DNA of 64,000 nucleotides from Henckelia pumila. Lineage: Eukaryota > Streptophyta > Magnoliopsida > Lamiales > Gesneriaceae. The notes under the pieces are model-generated. The model worked only from the letters and a program-made list of their open reading frames with translations, had not been told where the DNA came from and searched no databases. Below, one piece after another: positions 35,822-48,000 of the stretch (position 1 is the first letter of the stretch; each line of letters begins with the position of its first letter). The stretch lies in the NCBI RefSeq assembly GCF_033568475.1, contig NC_133123.1, positions 163,695,753 through 163,759,752 of the forward strand, read 5' to 3'. The position numbers and the translations under genes were made by a program.

Positions 35822-37753
35822 TCTAGCCTTGAAACGAGTAAGAAAATATTTTAAATTAAGTTTAAAGGGATGCAGTGTATTTTTTTTAATTAAATTGGGA
35901 GAATAAAAATTTTAAAGGATTTTAAATGTAACTAATGGGCCGTGTTAGAGCCCATTAGTTACAAAAGAAATAAGCGTTCAGAATTTTATTATGAACTCTC
36001 ATTTGAACGCTCCCTTCTCAAAAATCTCTCTTAAACACTGCGATCTTCAGGCTAGGGTTCTTCGACTTCTCAAGGCTAGATTGTTCCGCCGTCCAGGTTA
36101 ATCCCAATCAGACGATTCAGGAAAGTTTTTACTGCTTTGAAACCCATTCAAGAGTATATGTATTTTCAAGTAAACCCTATGAGATTGTTGAGGATTTATG
36201 CATGATTCTAGAAAATTTTATTAGTATGTTGTTTGATTATGAAGCGTGATGCGTTTCTGATGTTTTCGGTACAAGTTTGATGAGATGTAAGGGCTTAGTT
36301 GTTTGAAATCCAAACTTTTGGGTTGAGTGTGTTGGGTGTGGATTTTTAATTTAAATCTTTGAATTAAGGTATTGATGAATGAGTTTTGAAGTGTTATTAG
36401 AATATTCATTTGAGTTTGGTATTGTTTTTCCAAGGTTTATGATGGTTGATAGGTTTTAGAACTCAAAAATCGGAATTTTTGGTGAAAGCTTGATGCAGAT
36501 TCGTAAAATTCAGAAAAATTTTCCGAAGTGTCCAGACCCTGGAAGGGGGTCCAGACAGAGGCGGGTCCGTGCCTCCTCTAACTTTTAAAAATTGAATTTT
36601 CATGTGTACGGAGGTTGGCACGGGGGCCGTGCCCCATCCGGACATGGGTCCGAACAAGGGTCCGGAATGCCTCTGTCCCAAAATTTTTAACCTTCGTTTT
36701 AAGGGTGCTAAATTCATGTTCATGTTAATTTAAGATTTCTTAAGTATATTTAGGAGGTTTTATGCAAACATTTCAAGTTTTGAATGTCCATGATGGACGG
36801 AACGACTCACGTGGACCAAATATACTTTGTAATGTAAGTTATGTTTTCAACCTTCATGAAAACTATTTTTCCATGAAAATCATGAAATGTAGGAAGTATT
36901 TTATGCATGAAGGGTTCTCACATTGGTTTATGCATGCACGACATTGTTTTATGAAAGTTCATGATTATGGAAGAATGACGATGATATGTATGAAGCATGA
37001 TATGCTATGATGTATGAAAAATATTAGATGAATTATGCGTCTTGTGGTGATTATACGGGGTATGCACTTCGGGATGAGCTCCGGAGCGGCTATCCAAACA
37101 TGGCTCACGGGATGGTTATATGGGGTATGCACTTCGGGATGAGCTCCGAAGCGGCTATCCAAAGAATGAAAGTTTACGGGCGTAATGCCATATGCTTGTT
37201 GATCAACAGGAAACTATGAATGACTCGTTATGATGGTTACCACACTATTCATACTTCATCACCTCAAATATTTTATGTTATTGTTACACATACGAGACGT
37301 TATTGCATGAAAGCTTAAGTTAATGTTTTTTTCTTTTAAAGTTAGAAACCCTTTTTATGTATTTTCTTGCTGAGTTTTTTGACTTACTATACTTGAATGG
37401 TACAGGTAACGAAGATGTGGATGCTTTTATTGATGATTATGTGGACGGACATGAAGAAAAGGCAGGGGTTGGTCCAACGGGCAATGCATGAGTGCGAATG
37501 CTTTAGGATGGAAGATGTTTTAAGCATTTTTATTTGATGAGAGACAAAAAAAATTTTGAATCTTATGTTGATGGCCATGTTTGGCAAAGATTTTTAAATG
37601 CTATTCTATTTTTGTGCATTTTTTATACGCTTTTTTTAATAAAGAAGATTATGCTTTCGCAAAATTTTTAAGTTTTTTTTTATTTTAGCCAAATTTTAAG
37701 TATGTATGTTTGAGTAATGCTCCGATGTTCTTTTTAGAAATTGGGACATTACA
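35822..37753 (+). mobile_element. Solo LTR C: right segment
   Basis: Continues C after the D insertion, beginning with the TCTAG duplication and CCTTGAAACGAG, and ends GGGACATTACA. It includes a 65-bp direct repeat (37057-37165) and near its end a TTCTTGCTGAG block followed by GGTACAGGTAACGA. The same block stands in LTR B at 11544-11597, so B and C are distantly related in this part. Confidence 0.75.
37057..37165 (+). repeat. 65-bp direct repeat in LTR C
   Basis: Two units starting GGGGTATGCACTTCGGGATG at 37057 and 37122; the second is partial (about 44 bp). Confidence 0.85.
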
Positions 37754-40136
37754 GCTTTACATTCAATCGAACAACAAAATAAAAGACTTTAAAATGCTAA
37801 AATAAACTTTTGCGGAAGAATGGCATGGTCAGAGGGATGTGTCGTGCCCGCATCGCAGTCCGCTCGATAGTCCTGCCCCTCAATCTCAATGATAACCTAA
37901 ACGTGCACCAAGTAGATGCAGTGAGCCTAGAACTCGATCAACACTTAACCGAATTCATTTTTGCTTGAACCGACATATTCCTAACATCCTAAATTATTTC
38001 CAAACCCAAGCCCTTAACCAAAACCCGAGTTTAACCCTGTTTCAAAAATTCATTTCCGGACAGCAAGCACAGAACTCTAAAATTCTGCACCTATCTATTC
38101 AAATGCCTAGAACGCAATCAATACTTAACCGAATTAATTCCCGCTTGAACCGACATATTCCTAACATCTTAAACTAATTCTAGACCCAAGACCTTAACCA
38201 AATAATGATTTTAACCCTGCTTTAAAGATACGTTTCCGGACAGCTCACACATCTTTAAAATTCTGCTCTAGTCTTAACTCATCACCTTTCTCCAAAACTT
38301 GGCCATTTATCTCCCAATGTTCCAAACCAATAAACTAGGACCATGACCAACACTTAGACACATCTCAAACACCAAAGAATCACCCCTCACAAGCTTAACT
38401 TGACACAGAAAAATTCAGTCGTTAGCACAAGCCAAAAATCGAGCCCAACTCTTAATCCCTTCACAAGCTAACCTCGACTCATCCTAAGCACTACCATGTG
38501 AGCTACATTCTCACCCATGGTAGCTCCTAACCCACCATCCAAGCAACACAAACAACATACAACAATTTGAACCAAGCAAGGCACCATATATTTCTGAAAT
38601 TTTCGAAAATTAAGGGCAACAAGAGAAACATTTTCAAACTCCCAACTCAACTTATTTTCATCAATATAAAAATCACATTCATTCAACATAAGCATGAACA
38701 AGGCTAATATGAATCTGAAATTTTGAAATATGCCCAACAATCTTTGAAAAATTCAAAATACACACAATGGGACAATCACACAACATAATAATCTACTTGG
38801 TGACCAAAGAAAACCATATTCTTGCCTAACTAGAAGAGAACCCGAGAGAAGGAAGCTCAAGGGAGCTGAAATCGGCCAAGAGGTTGAGCAGCAAGGTTCG
38901 AACAGCTAGCTAGGAGGAAAAGCTTTGTCGAAGACGACGGCTGGCAGCGGATGGAGTCGACTGGAACCTCAAGGAAAGAAGAAGCCGATCCATTTTAGAG
39001 AGAAAGGGGAAGAAAACGTGAGGTTGGGGGCTAGGGTTTAAAGTTGTCTCTATTTTTGTGATAAATTGTGTTTTAAGTGTGTATGTGAGTATGTGTATAG
39101 GTGTAAGCATACATAGGTGGGTGTGTGTGTGTGTGAAAGTGCTACTCTTTTTTTTTTTTTTTAAAGTGCTAGTCAACATAGCAACTTAGGTCATAAATTA
39201 ATTGCGCTTTTAAAATACACAAGTTCGAAAATTCCCAAATTAAAATATTAAATCGGTTTTACTTGCCCGGATTTAAAAATGCTAATTTTCAAAAAAGTTT
39301 AAAAATAAGCTCTAGAATGCAGAGAAAGTGATTTTTGACACCTGGAAAATTCTAAAATCACCTTTCATCTAATTTCCTCAATTCTTACTAAAATTAGCTC
39401 TTGAAATAAAATTTTGGGAATAAACCGACGAAGTCTACCATCGCCGACAACCGGAACTAGAAGCTACTGAATCCAAGAATTTCAAGAATGATTAACTAAA
39501 AAAATATTTGAGCAACTAATTCTTTAAAAAAATTTAAGCACCATCATAGAATTAAAAATCAATACTTTAAATATTTTGATTTCGCAGAAATAAATAATAT
39601 TTTTTTAAATAATAAACAGAGCGATTAAAATAATTTTAAACAAACTAGACGAACATTTAAAAGCATTTTAAATAAATACACAAGCAGAATAAAAACTTTT
39701 AAAATGATTTGGACAATTAAAAAAATATTTAAATAAATAAGCTAGACACTTAAAATAGTTAAAAAAAATTTAATTTAGAATAACTAACCGCTAAACGTAG
39801 ACTATTTAAAATAAATAAGTTGGACACTCGAAAATATTTAAACAAATAAGATAAATAATTAAAATCATTTAAAAGAATAAACTAGACAATTAGAATCGTT
39901 TACGAGAATAAACTAAACAATAAAATCATTTAAAAGAATAAAATAAACAATTAAAATTAAAATCATTTAAATATGCAAGCCTAAACCTTTAAAATATTAA
40001 AACATTTTAAATTGCACAATAAAATCATTTAGACACATAAATTTAAACAATTAAAAACATTAATTAAATAGTTAGTAGAATAAAAATTATCAAATTTAAT
40101 GCATGTGATTTAGTAGATTAGATTTTAGGTGCTACA
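37754..40136 (-). mobile_element. Element A: 5' LTR, outer segment
   Basis: Resumes the LTR cut at 4139 and runs to GGTGCTACA at 40136; its last 400 bp repeat 1-501. On the minus strand it starts TGTAGCACC. A stem-loop lies at 37923-37935 (minus-strand GAGTT-CTA-GGCTC). A GT/AC-rich stretch and a homopolymer of T are at 39050-39170. The full A LTR is about 2.64 kb. No gene is visible; the short frames here are low-complexity. Confidence 0.85.
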
Positions 40137-40796
40137 GATGGTGGCTGCTAGAGAAGGATAGGGAGAAAGGGAGGCAGCTGCGTGACGTGAGGAGAGAGGA
40201 TGAGAAATAAAAGGTTTGATGTTTAAGTTTGGGTTTAAAACTCTTGGGCCGAACTTAAGCCCAACAACTTAAAATACTCACAACTTTCTCTAAAATTTTA
40301 AAATTAAAAGTCAAGCTCATCTTTAAAAATAAAAGGTTGCACAAATACATATCTGAAACTTTAAAAATAACTATCCTTGAGAAACACACTTAGCATAAAA
40401 TTTCTTAGACCTCGTTCATATGCTAGTTTCGATTCCCTTCGTCACCGGAATTAAACCCATATCTGAAAAATATTAAAAGCTAACTTGCAACTATTAAACA
40501 CCAAAAAATTATATCATAACTATTAATATCATAAATAAAATACATAAAAATATTAAAATTATTTAACACAATATTTAAACATCCCAAAACTTAGTTTTGA
40601 ACATGAAATCTCACACAAAATAAATTGAATGAAATCCTTTAAACACAATCTTTTAAATCATGAATACATCACATTAAAATCATTTAATTAAAAATAACCT
40701 TTAAATTATAAATAAATAAAATAAAATAATTTAAAATTGATTTAAAATTTCTTTAACAATCGTGAGTGGATTTATGGATTTTTTGGGTATTATACA
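40137..40796 (-). mobile_element. Probable older LTR remnant into which element A inserted
   Basis: Directly beyond A's LTR, a GA-rich stretch (40137-40215) and a segment with TTCGTCACCGGAATTAAA recall the layout of the A and F LTRs without close identity. The stretch ends ATTATACA at 40796, which on the minus strand would be an LTR start (TGTATAATACCC). No PBS or PPT is visible and the other end lies outside the window, so this remains tentative. Confidence 0.35.
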
Positions 40797-41279
40797 ACCA
40801 ATTTAGTGTACAGAAAGTTGTATTATTTATGGATCAAATGGATATTTTCATACTTATGTCTAGCAATTAAAGTGAAATTAATACAAAATTAAAGTGAAAT
40901 AATACTTATGTGTTAGTTGGGAGTTACCCAAATTCGTCCAATGCAATTTACGAGACTAGTATGATTTACAGGTTATTATCTTAACCTGAAATTTATCCAC
41001 CGTGTGAAGCTGCATGCGTGTTCCCACATTATATATATATATATATTAGTACTCATTATATGTATGTGTTGCGTGCTTGCATATAGCCAAATTTTTAACA
41101 AAAATAAAAAAAGAAAAATAAACAGTAAAATACAAAATACAAAAAGGACATTTCGTATATAAATATTCACAAAAAAATATAAAATTTTCGTATTAAAGAG
41201 TTATCAAATGAGTTTTAAATTAATTAATGGTAAATTTGATATTACGATGACAGACTATGACATTAAATATCTCATGTTT

Positions 41280-41329
<50 letters not shown>

Positions 41330-42046
41330 GTATGTATTTACAAAACAATCTCTCTCAATTAATACTCGATAAAGTGATAAACTCTCTAAAATAATATTTT
41401 TTAACTAGAAGAAGTAATTAAAACGTGAATCTATCATTGTTTATTTGTTTGTTTGTTTTTTAAATTCAAATCTAATTGAAATGTGTTTCCAATTGAATTT
41501 CACCTCAAACTTGTTTCATTGCATCCAAAAGTTATGACATTCATTCTCGAACTGTAACGAAGACTTGCGAATAATTGTTTTATCTATGAATGTTTGTTTT
41601 CATATAACTAATTCCAAAGATACTATATTATGATCAATTTCATCATCAATGAGATTTTCAATTGTGTTAGTTGTAATTTATTCTAAATTTTGCACTTGTG
41701 AACACATCTATTTTTTACCTAGATATTATGGAAACTTTTTTTAAAAAATAAATAATATGGAAATTATTAGTGCTCTATATATTAATTAGATCGAAAATAT
41801 ACTCTTGAAAAGAATAAATTTTTATCGCATATAAATATAAATAATAATAATAATAAATAAATAAACCAAATTGACGAACAGTTAGTTGGGAGCTAATTTT
41901 CAAAGGAATTGGAGGCACCCGACCCGACCCGCAAACTCCGATCGAACGAGACGAGGACCGAGGGCGAGGAGTCGTCTTGACATTTTCTCCATTTCATACA
42001 TTAGATTAGATTAGATCCATTGCTCAGTTTGCAGAATTAGCTTGAA
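40797..42046 (+). promoter_or_regulatory. Upstream region and 5' UTR of TWD40-2
   Basis: AT-rich spacer of about 1.2 kb without a recognisable gene, containing a (TA)n tract at 41284-41335. A more GC-rich stretch at 41900-42000 just before the start codon is probably the 5' UTR. A CTATATATTAA motif at about 41773 is a possible TATA box. The transcription start cannot be fixed from sequence. Confidence 0.45.
41284..41335. repeat. (TA)n microsatellite
   Basis: About 25 TA units with two TG interruptions. Likely length-polymorphic. Lies about 0.7 kb upstream of the TWD40-2 start codon. Confidence 0.95.
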
Positions 42047-45000
42047 ATGCTGCGGTTGAGGGCCTTCCGGCCAACGAATGACAAGATCGTGAAGATTCAA
42101 CTGCACCCCACGCACCCATGGCTCGTGACAGCCGACGCATCGGATCATGTATCCGTATGGAATTGGGAACACCGCCAGGTTCATTTCATCAGTTTCCTTC
42201 TTCCTCTTCTTATGTTTGTTTGTTTGTTTGAATTCATCTGGTGGGAAACAGTTGGTTTTCTTTAATTTACTGGAATTGTTTGGATCTTGCGATTGTTTTT
42301 TTGGAATTTCTGTAATATCGTGCGTTTTCAGGTGATATATGAGTTGAAAGCTGGTGGTGTAGATGAGAGGCGTTTGGTTGGTGCCAAGTTGGAGAAGCTC
42401 GCCGAGGGGGAAACAGGTAAATGAATATCTCTGTTGGTGGTGTTGACACAGTTTGCGAAGCACTTTTATCTTGTGGAATTGTTTGTAATCATCAAATGAG
42501 TGGGATGGACTCCGGTTGATCTGGATTAGGATTAATAGTCCAATTGTATCGAGAATTTGTATATTAGCTGGCACTGTTTAGGGGTATCTTATGATATTGC
42601 CATTCCTTTATGGAGGAGACGGTTTGGTCTATAGCAAGTATTCTGTCTGTTGAATGGTGTGCTAGTGGATTTTGTTACGAGAATGAAGTATTTTTTTTTA
42701 ATGATGTGAGTTTTGTAAGAAAATGGATGTGTGGGAAAAACTAAATTTTAAAATGAGTTTATTGTGTGAACACTCCACTGATGTTTATTTTCCATTTGTT
42801 GTAAATGTTAGAGCTTAGAGGAAAACCCACTGAAGCTATACGAGGTGGAAGGTATTTGTCAGTGCCTAGATTTTAATACCGTTGTGACTTCTTTGGCCTG
42901 AGCCTGATATCATTGCACATGGTTCAAGTGTCAAACAGGTTAGCTTTTACGATGATGATGTTCGCTATTGGCAACATTGGCGTAATCGTTCTGCTGCTGC
43001 TGAAGCTCCATCAGCTGTCAATAATCTAACTTCAGCTTTCAATTCCCCTGCACCATCCACAAAAGGACGTCATTTTCTTGTCATATGCTGTGAGAACAAA
43101 GCTATTTTTCTAGATTTGGTGACAATGCGTGGCCGTGATGTGCCAAAGCAAGATTTAGATAACAGATCTCTTCTATGGTATGTGTTGAATCTTTATGTTT
43201 CTAAGATATTACCTGAAAATGAGATACTCTGTCATATTCTTATGTAAAGAGCAATCTTGAGCTTTTGAGTAAAAAGTTGACACGATCAAAATGCTTGATA
43301 ATCTACGATGTTTGTTGTATAATAGGAGTTGGATTCCTAGAAATTTCCCGTCATGGAATACCAGAACACTTATAGACAGTGAAGGGTCTTCAAACATTGT
43401 TCAAGCATAGGTTGTGAATAAGTTTTATGTTGAGTTGCGGACCAAATTCCTTTATAGATTTTTGAACGATAAAAAAACTATTTGTAGTCTTCAAATTATT
43501 TTTTTGACATTATTTACAGTGTTAATATGTCACATTGCCAATTATGATAAGAAGCTGTTTTGTCTTTCAGTCACGGTTGTTTTCCTGGTCGTCACTGGAT
43601 AAATGCAAATTAATTTACCTTTCAATGAAGGATAACTTTCTTGACCAGGTCTAATTATTGTTTTGCAGTATGGAATTTTTGTGTAGATCAACTGCTAGTG
43701 ATGGTCCTCTTGTGGCATTTGGTGGGTCAGATGGAGTGATTAGAGTTCTTTCCATGCTGACGTGGAAGGTCTGAGTTATTTAATTTTGGGTCTATAAATT
43801 TACTTTTAAGTGATACCTGTATTCCAACTGACAATTGGTAAAGATCACTGGCATTAATGAGTTTGTGTTTTGGCCGTAGCTTGCTCGAAGATATACAGGA
43901 GGACACAAGGGTTCAATTTCTTGTTTGATGACTTTCATGGCTCCTGCTGGCGAGGTAGCTCCTGTTGTAGCAAAAAAAGGATGTAATTATTTATGCTATA
44001 AATTTTCTTATGTGCTGAATGACACTTCTACAATTGCATTTTGTGTGTTTCCTTTGGAAGTTAATTTTGGCCTATTAAGTCAGTATCGAATCGTGACCTT
44101 ATTAGAATTCATGATGTAAAAGTGTGAGACATTGAATATTTTTTTCCCTGGCTCGCCTCACACCATTTTTGCTTTCGGAGTTTAGGCGAAGAGTTTCAGG
44201 GGTATGTAATATGTTTTTTGGAATAAAATGTATGTTTGATTTTGTTTTGAGGAAAAGACATTGTTAATTTATATGTCAAATCATGATAGAAATTGTTGTG
44301 CAACACTTTTTCAAAGTTATATGTTATATTTTGGGTTAAAATATTATAAAATGATGAATTATATTTGGGAAGTGGTGAAAAGTTGCTCAGCTGCAACGAT
44401 TATGTTGGAGGTGTGAAAAAAATGGAAAATATGTTTCAATTGATTGACGGTGAGAATGAAAATGAGATGATAAGGGGAAAGGAAAGTGACAATGGAAACA
44501 AAATAAACAAGACAAAGGCAAAGGAAAGTGTCGTTGCTGGAATTTTTGGGATGAAGAATTATTTAGATGGACCTTTGGTGGCTTGGAGGTCTTCTATAAT
44601 GTGTGTTTACATTTTCATGTCCACTTGACGGCATACTCTAGTTTGAATATGTATGGCATTTGGGGGCTATCATAGATAAATATAAAGGGAATTAAAAGAA
44701 AAATTTTATTGTATTCCCTGTCAACCTATGGGAAAAAATCCCCAAGTTTAAGTCGATGTATTTGGTTCTGTGTTTGGTACTATGTGAGCTATGCCTTGCA
44801 CATGTGTCAATTGTCCTTTTTCTGTATCCTTATTCTTGGTTTTGTGGTTTGCCTGGTGAATTTGTATTATATTACTTATCAAATGTTTCCTAACAAAGTT
44901 AATTTGGTTATCAAAAGAAGACGTCGTGTCATAATGTTTAAGAATCCCCTGCCGGAGAATGAAATTCTTTTTTCCTTTTCTTACTTAAATAGGCCCTTTT

Positions 45001-48000
45001 GGTTTCTGGTGGTAGCGATGGCTTGCTTGTGCTCTGGAATGCGGACTATGGTCAAGATTCAAGGGAACTTGTTCCTAAGCTGAGCTTAAAAGTAATAACT
45101 TTCTCGATATTTAAGCTTTCTATTTATCTTTTCTTCCCAAAACTTACGACATATTTCTTTGAGCCTACAGCACAATCTAAAACATGGCAGCATCCATGTT
45201 GTTTAGCAAATGCTTTGTTTATATTTTTGTATGGTCAAATCTAAAGGACTTTGGTTTTCAAATGACATTTTAAGGCACATGACGGTGGCGTTGTTGCTGT
45301 TGAGCTCTCTCGTGTTTCTGGTGCTGCACCACAGCTCATAACCATTGGTGTGGACAAGACTTTGGCTATCTGGGACACAATGACATTTAAGGTTCTCAAG
45401 GAAATTCACCGTTTGCCGTATTATTTATTCATTATTAGTTTCCAATTTATTATCTTTTCACCTTCCTTTCCTCAATGTAGGAACTGCGACGAATAAAACC
45501 TGTTTCAAAATTAGCTTGTCATAGTGTAGCATCTTGGTGCCACCCTCGAGCTCCTAATCTTGATATATTGACATGTGTAAAAGATTCCCACATATGGTAT
45601 GAATGTTCTCCACAGTTGCTTTGCAGTACAACTTTTTTTGTTGCTATTAAATTTCTTTAAAATGTGTTGGAATCACAAAGAGTATTTTGACAGAATATCG
45701 TAACTGTTGACAAGCCTTGATACTGTGCTTGAATCCATCTTCTCTTTATACCTGAGGGGTTTCTGATTTTTTTTGTGAATCTTTTCAGGGCCATTGAGCA
45801 TCCCACTTATTCAGCTCTTACAAGGCCATTATGTGAACTTTCATCATTAGTCCCACCCCAGTTTCTTGCGTCCCACAAGAAGCTAAGGGTATGATTTTAG
45901 AATTGTTCTCTATTTGGTTGATATTAGTTAACTATTGGGTTGGTTTCCCTTTGATAATGAAATCATACCATGCTTATAGTTCATGTTTTAAAACTTCGTT
46001 GTAGGGGTATTCCATGGTTGCTCATCCTTTACAACCCCACCTTGTTGCAACTGGTACCAACATTGGTGTCCTTGTCTGTGAATTTGATCTCAAATCGCTC
46101 CCACCTGTTGCTCCATTGCCTACAACACCAGGAAGCCGAGAACACTCAGCTGTCTATGTCGTTGAAAGGGCATTGAAGCTACTGCAATTTCAGTTGTCAA
46201 ATACTGCAAATCCAGCTCTAGGAAGCAATGGCTCCTTGAATGACGTGGGGAGAGTTAGAGGAGACACACCAGAGCAGCTCCATGTGAAGCAAATTAAAAA
46301 GCATATTAGTACCCCAGTTCCACATGATTCATACTCAGTCCTTTCTGTGAGCAGTTCTGGAAAGTAAGTGGCCTTGTCATTTCATTGCTTATGCCACCAC
46401 CTAGCAATTTATCATGTGAGGATATTGCTGTGCCAACATTGTGAAAGGAGAGTCCAGTATAATCCTAACTATCATTATTCTTATTTTCTTGTCTACATAG
46501 AGGCTGTTCATTTTCGCCTTTTCACTTTTTCAGGTATGTGGCCATTGTGTGGCCTGATATTCCATATTTCTCAGTTTATAAGGTCAGTGACTGGTCGATT
46601 GTAGATTCTGGTAGTGCGAGGCTCTTGGCTTGGGATACTTGTAGAGACAGGTTTGCCCTGCTTGAGTCTGTATTACCTCCCAGAATGCCTATAATTCCAA
46701 AAGGCAGCTCATCAAGAAAAGCGAAGGAAGCTGCAGCCGCTGCTGCACAAGCTGCTGCTGCAGCAGCCTCCGCTGCTTCATCTGCCAGTGTTCAAGTAAG
46801 GATATTACTTGATGATGGTACATCAAACATATTGATGAGGTCGGTCGGCAGCCGCAGTGAACCGGTTTCTGGTTTACATGGGGGAGCGCTACTTGGTGTA
46901 GCCTATCGGACATCTCGTAGAATAAGCCCTGTAACTGCCACAGCTATTTCAACAATTCAGTCTATGCCTTTGTCAGGATTTAATAGCGGTTCCAATTCCT
47001 CTTTCAGCACCGTGGATGATGGGTATTCTTCTCAGAAATATTCTGCTGAAGTGGCTCCTCCGAACTTCCAATTGTACAGCTGGGAATCCTTTCAACCAGT
47101 AGGAGGTCTTCTTCCTCAACCAGAATGGACAGCATGGGACCAGACTGTTGAATATTGTGCTTTTGCTTATCTACAATATATTGTTATATCTTCCTTGCGT
47201 CCGCAGTTTAGATATTTGGGAGATGTGGCGATACCTCATGCTACTGGGGCTGTTTGGCACCGAAGGCAGTTGTTTGTTGCTACCCCAACCACCATTGAGT
47301 GTGTATTTGTTGATGCTGGTATCTCGCCTATTGATATAGAAACAAAAAAAAGGAAAGAAGAAATGCGTCTTAAAGAGCTTCAGTCAAGAGCAGTAGTAGA
47401 GCATGGAGAATTAGCATTGATAACCGTTGATAGTCAGCAATCAGCCATACAAGAGAGGATCACACTAAGACCCCCTATGTTACAGGTTGTCAGATTAGCA
47501 TCATTTCAGCATGCTCCGTCGATACCTCCTTTTTTAACATTGCCTAAACAAACCAAAGTCGACAGTGAAGATTCGCCAATACCAAAAGAATTCGAAGAAA
47601 GGAGAGTTAATGAGGTTGCTGTTGGTGGTGGTGGGGTTGCTGTGGCTGTTACTAGATTTCCGTCGGAACAAAAGCGACCAATTGGGCCTCTTGTTGTTGT
47701 TGGAGTGAGAGATGGTGTTCTGTGGTTGATAGACAGGTACATGTGTGCTCATGCTATATCCCTCAGCCATCCTGGTATACGTTGTCGATGTCTTGCAGCC
47801 TATGGAGACGCTGTTAGTGCAGTAAAATGGGCAAGTAGGCTTGGTAGAGAGCATCATGATGATTTAGCTCAGTTTATGCTTGGGATGGGTTATGCCACTG
47901 AAGCACTTCACCTTCCTGGTATATCCAAAAGGTTGGAATTTGATCTGGCAATGCAGAGCAATGATTTGAAACGAGCCCTTCAGTGCCTTCTCACAATGAG

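Noticed and set aside
42011-42574. 187-codon ORF antisense to the start of TWD40-2
   Set aside because: It runs over exon 1, intron 1 and exon 2 of a well-supported gene in the opposite direction and has no recognised motif.
44365-44628. 87-codon ORF between exons 6 and 7 of TWD40-2
   Set aside because: It lies inside the 1038-bp intron 6. The flanking exons join in phase without it and give the conserved GE/ALLVSGGSDG junction.
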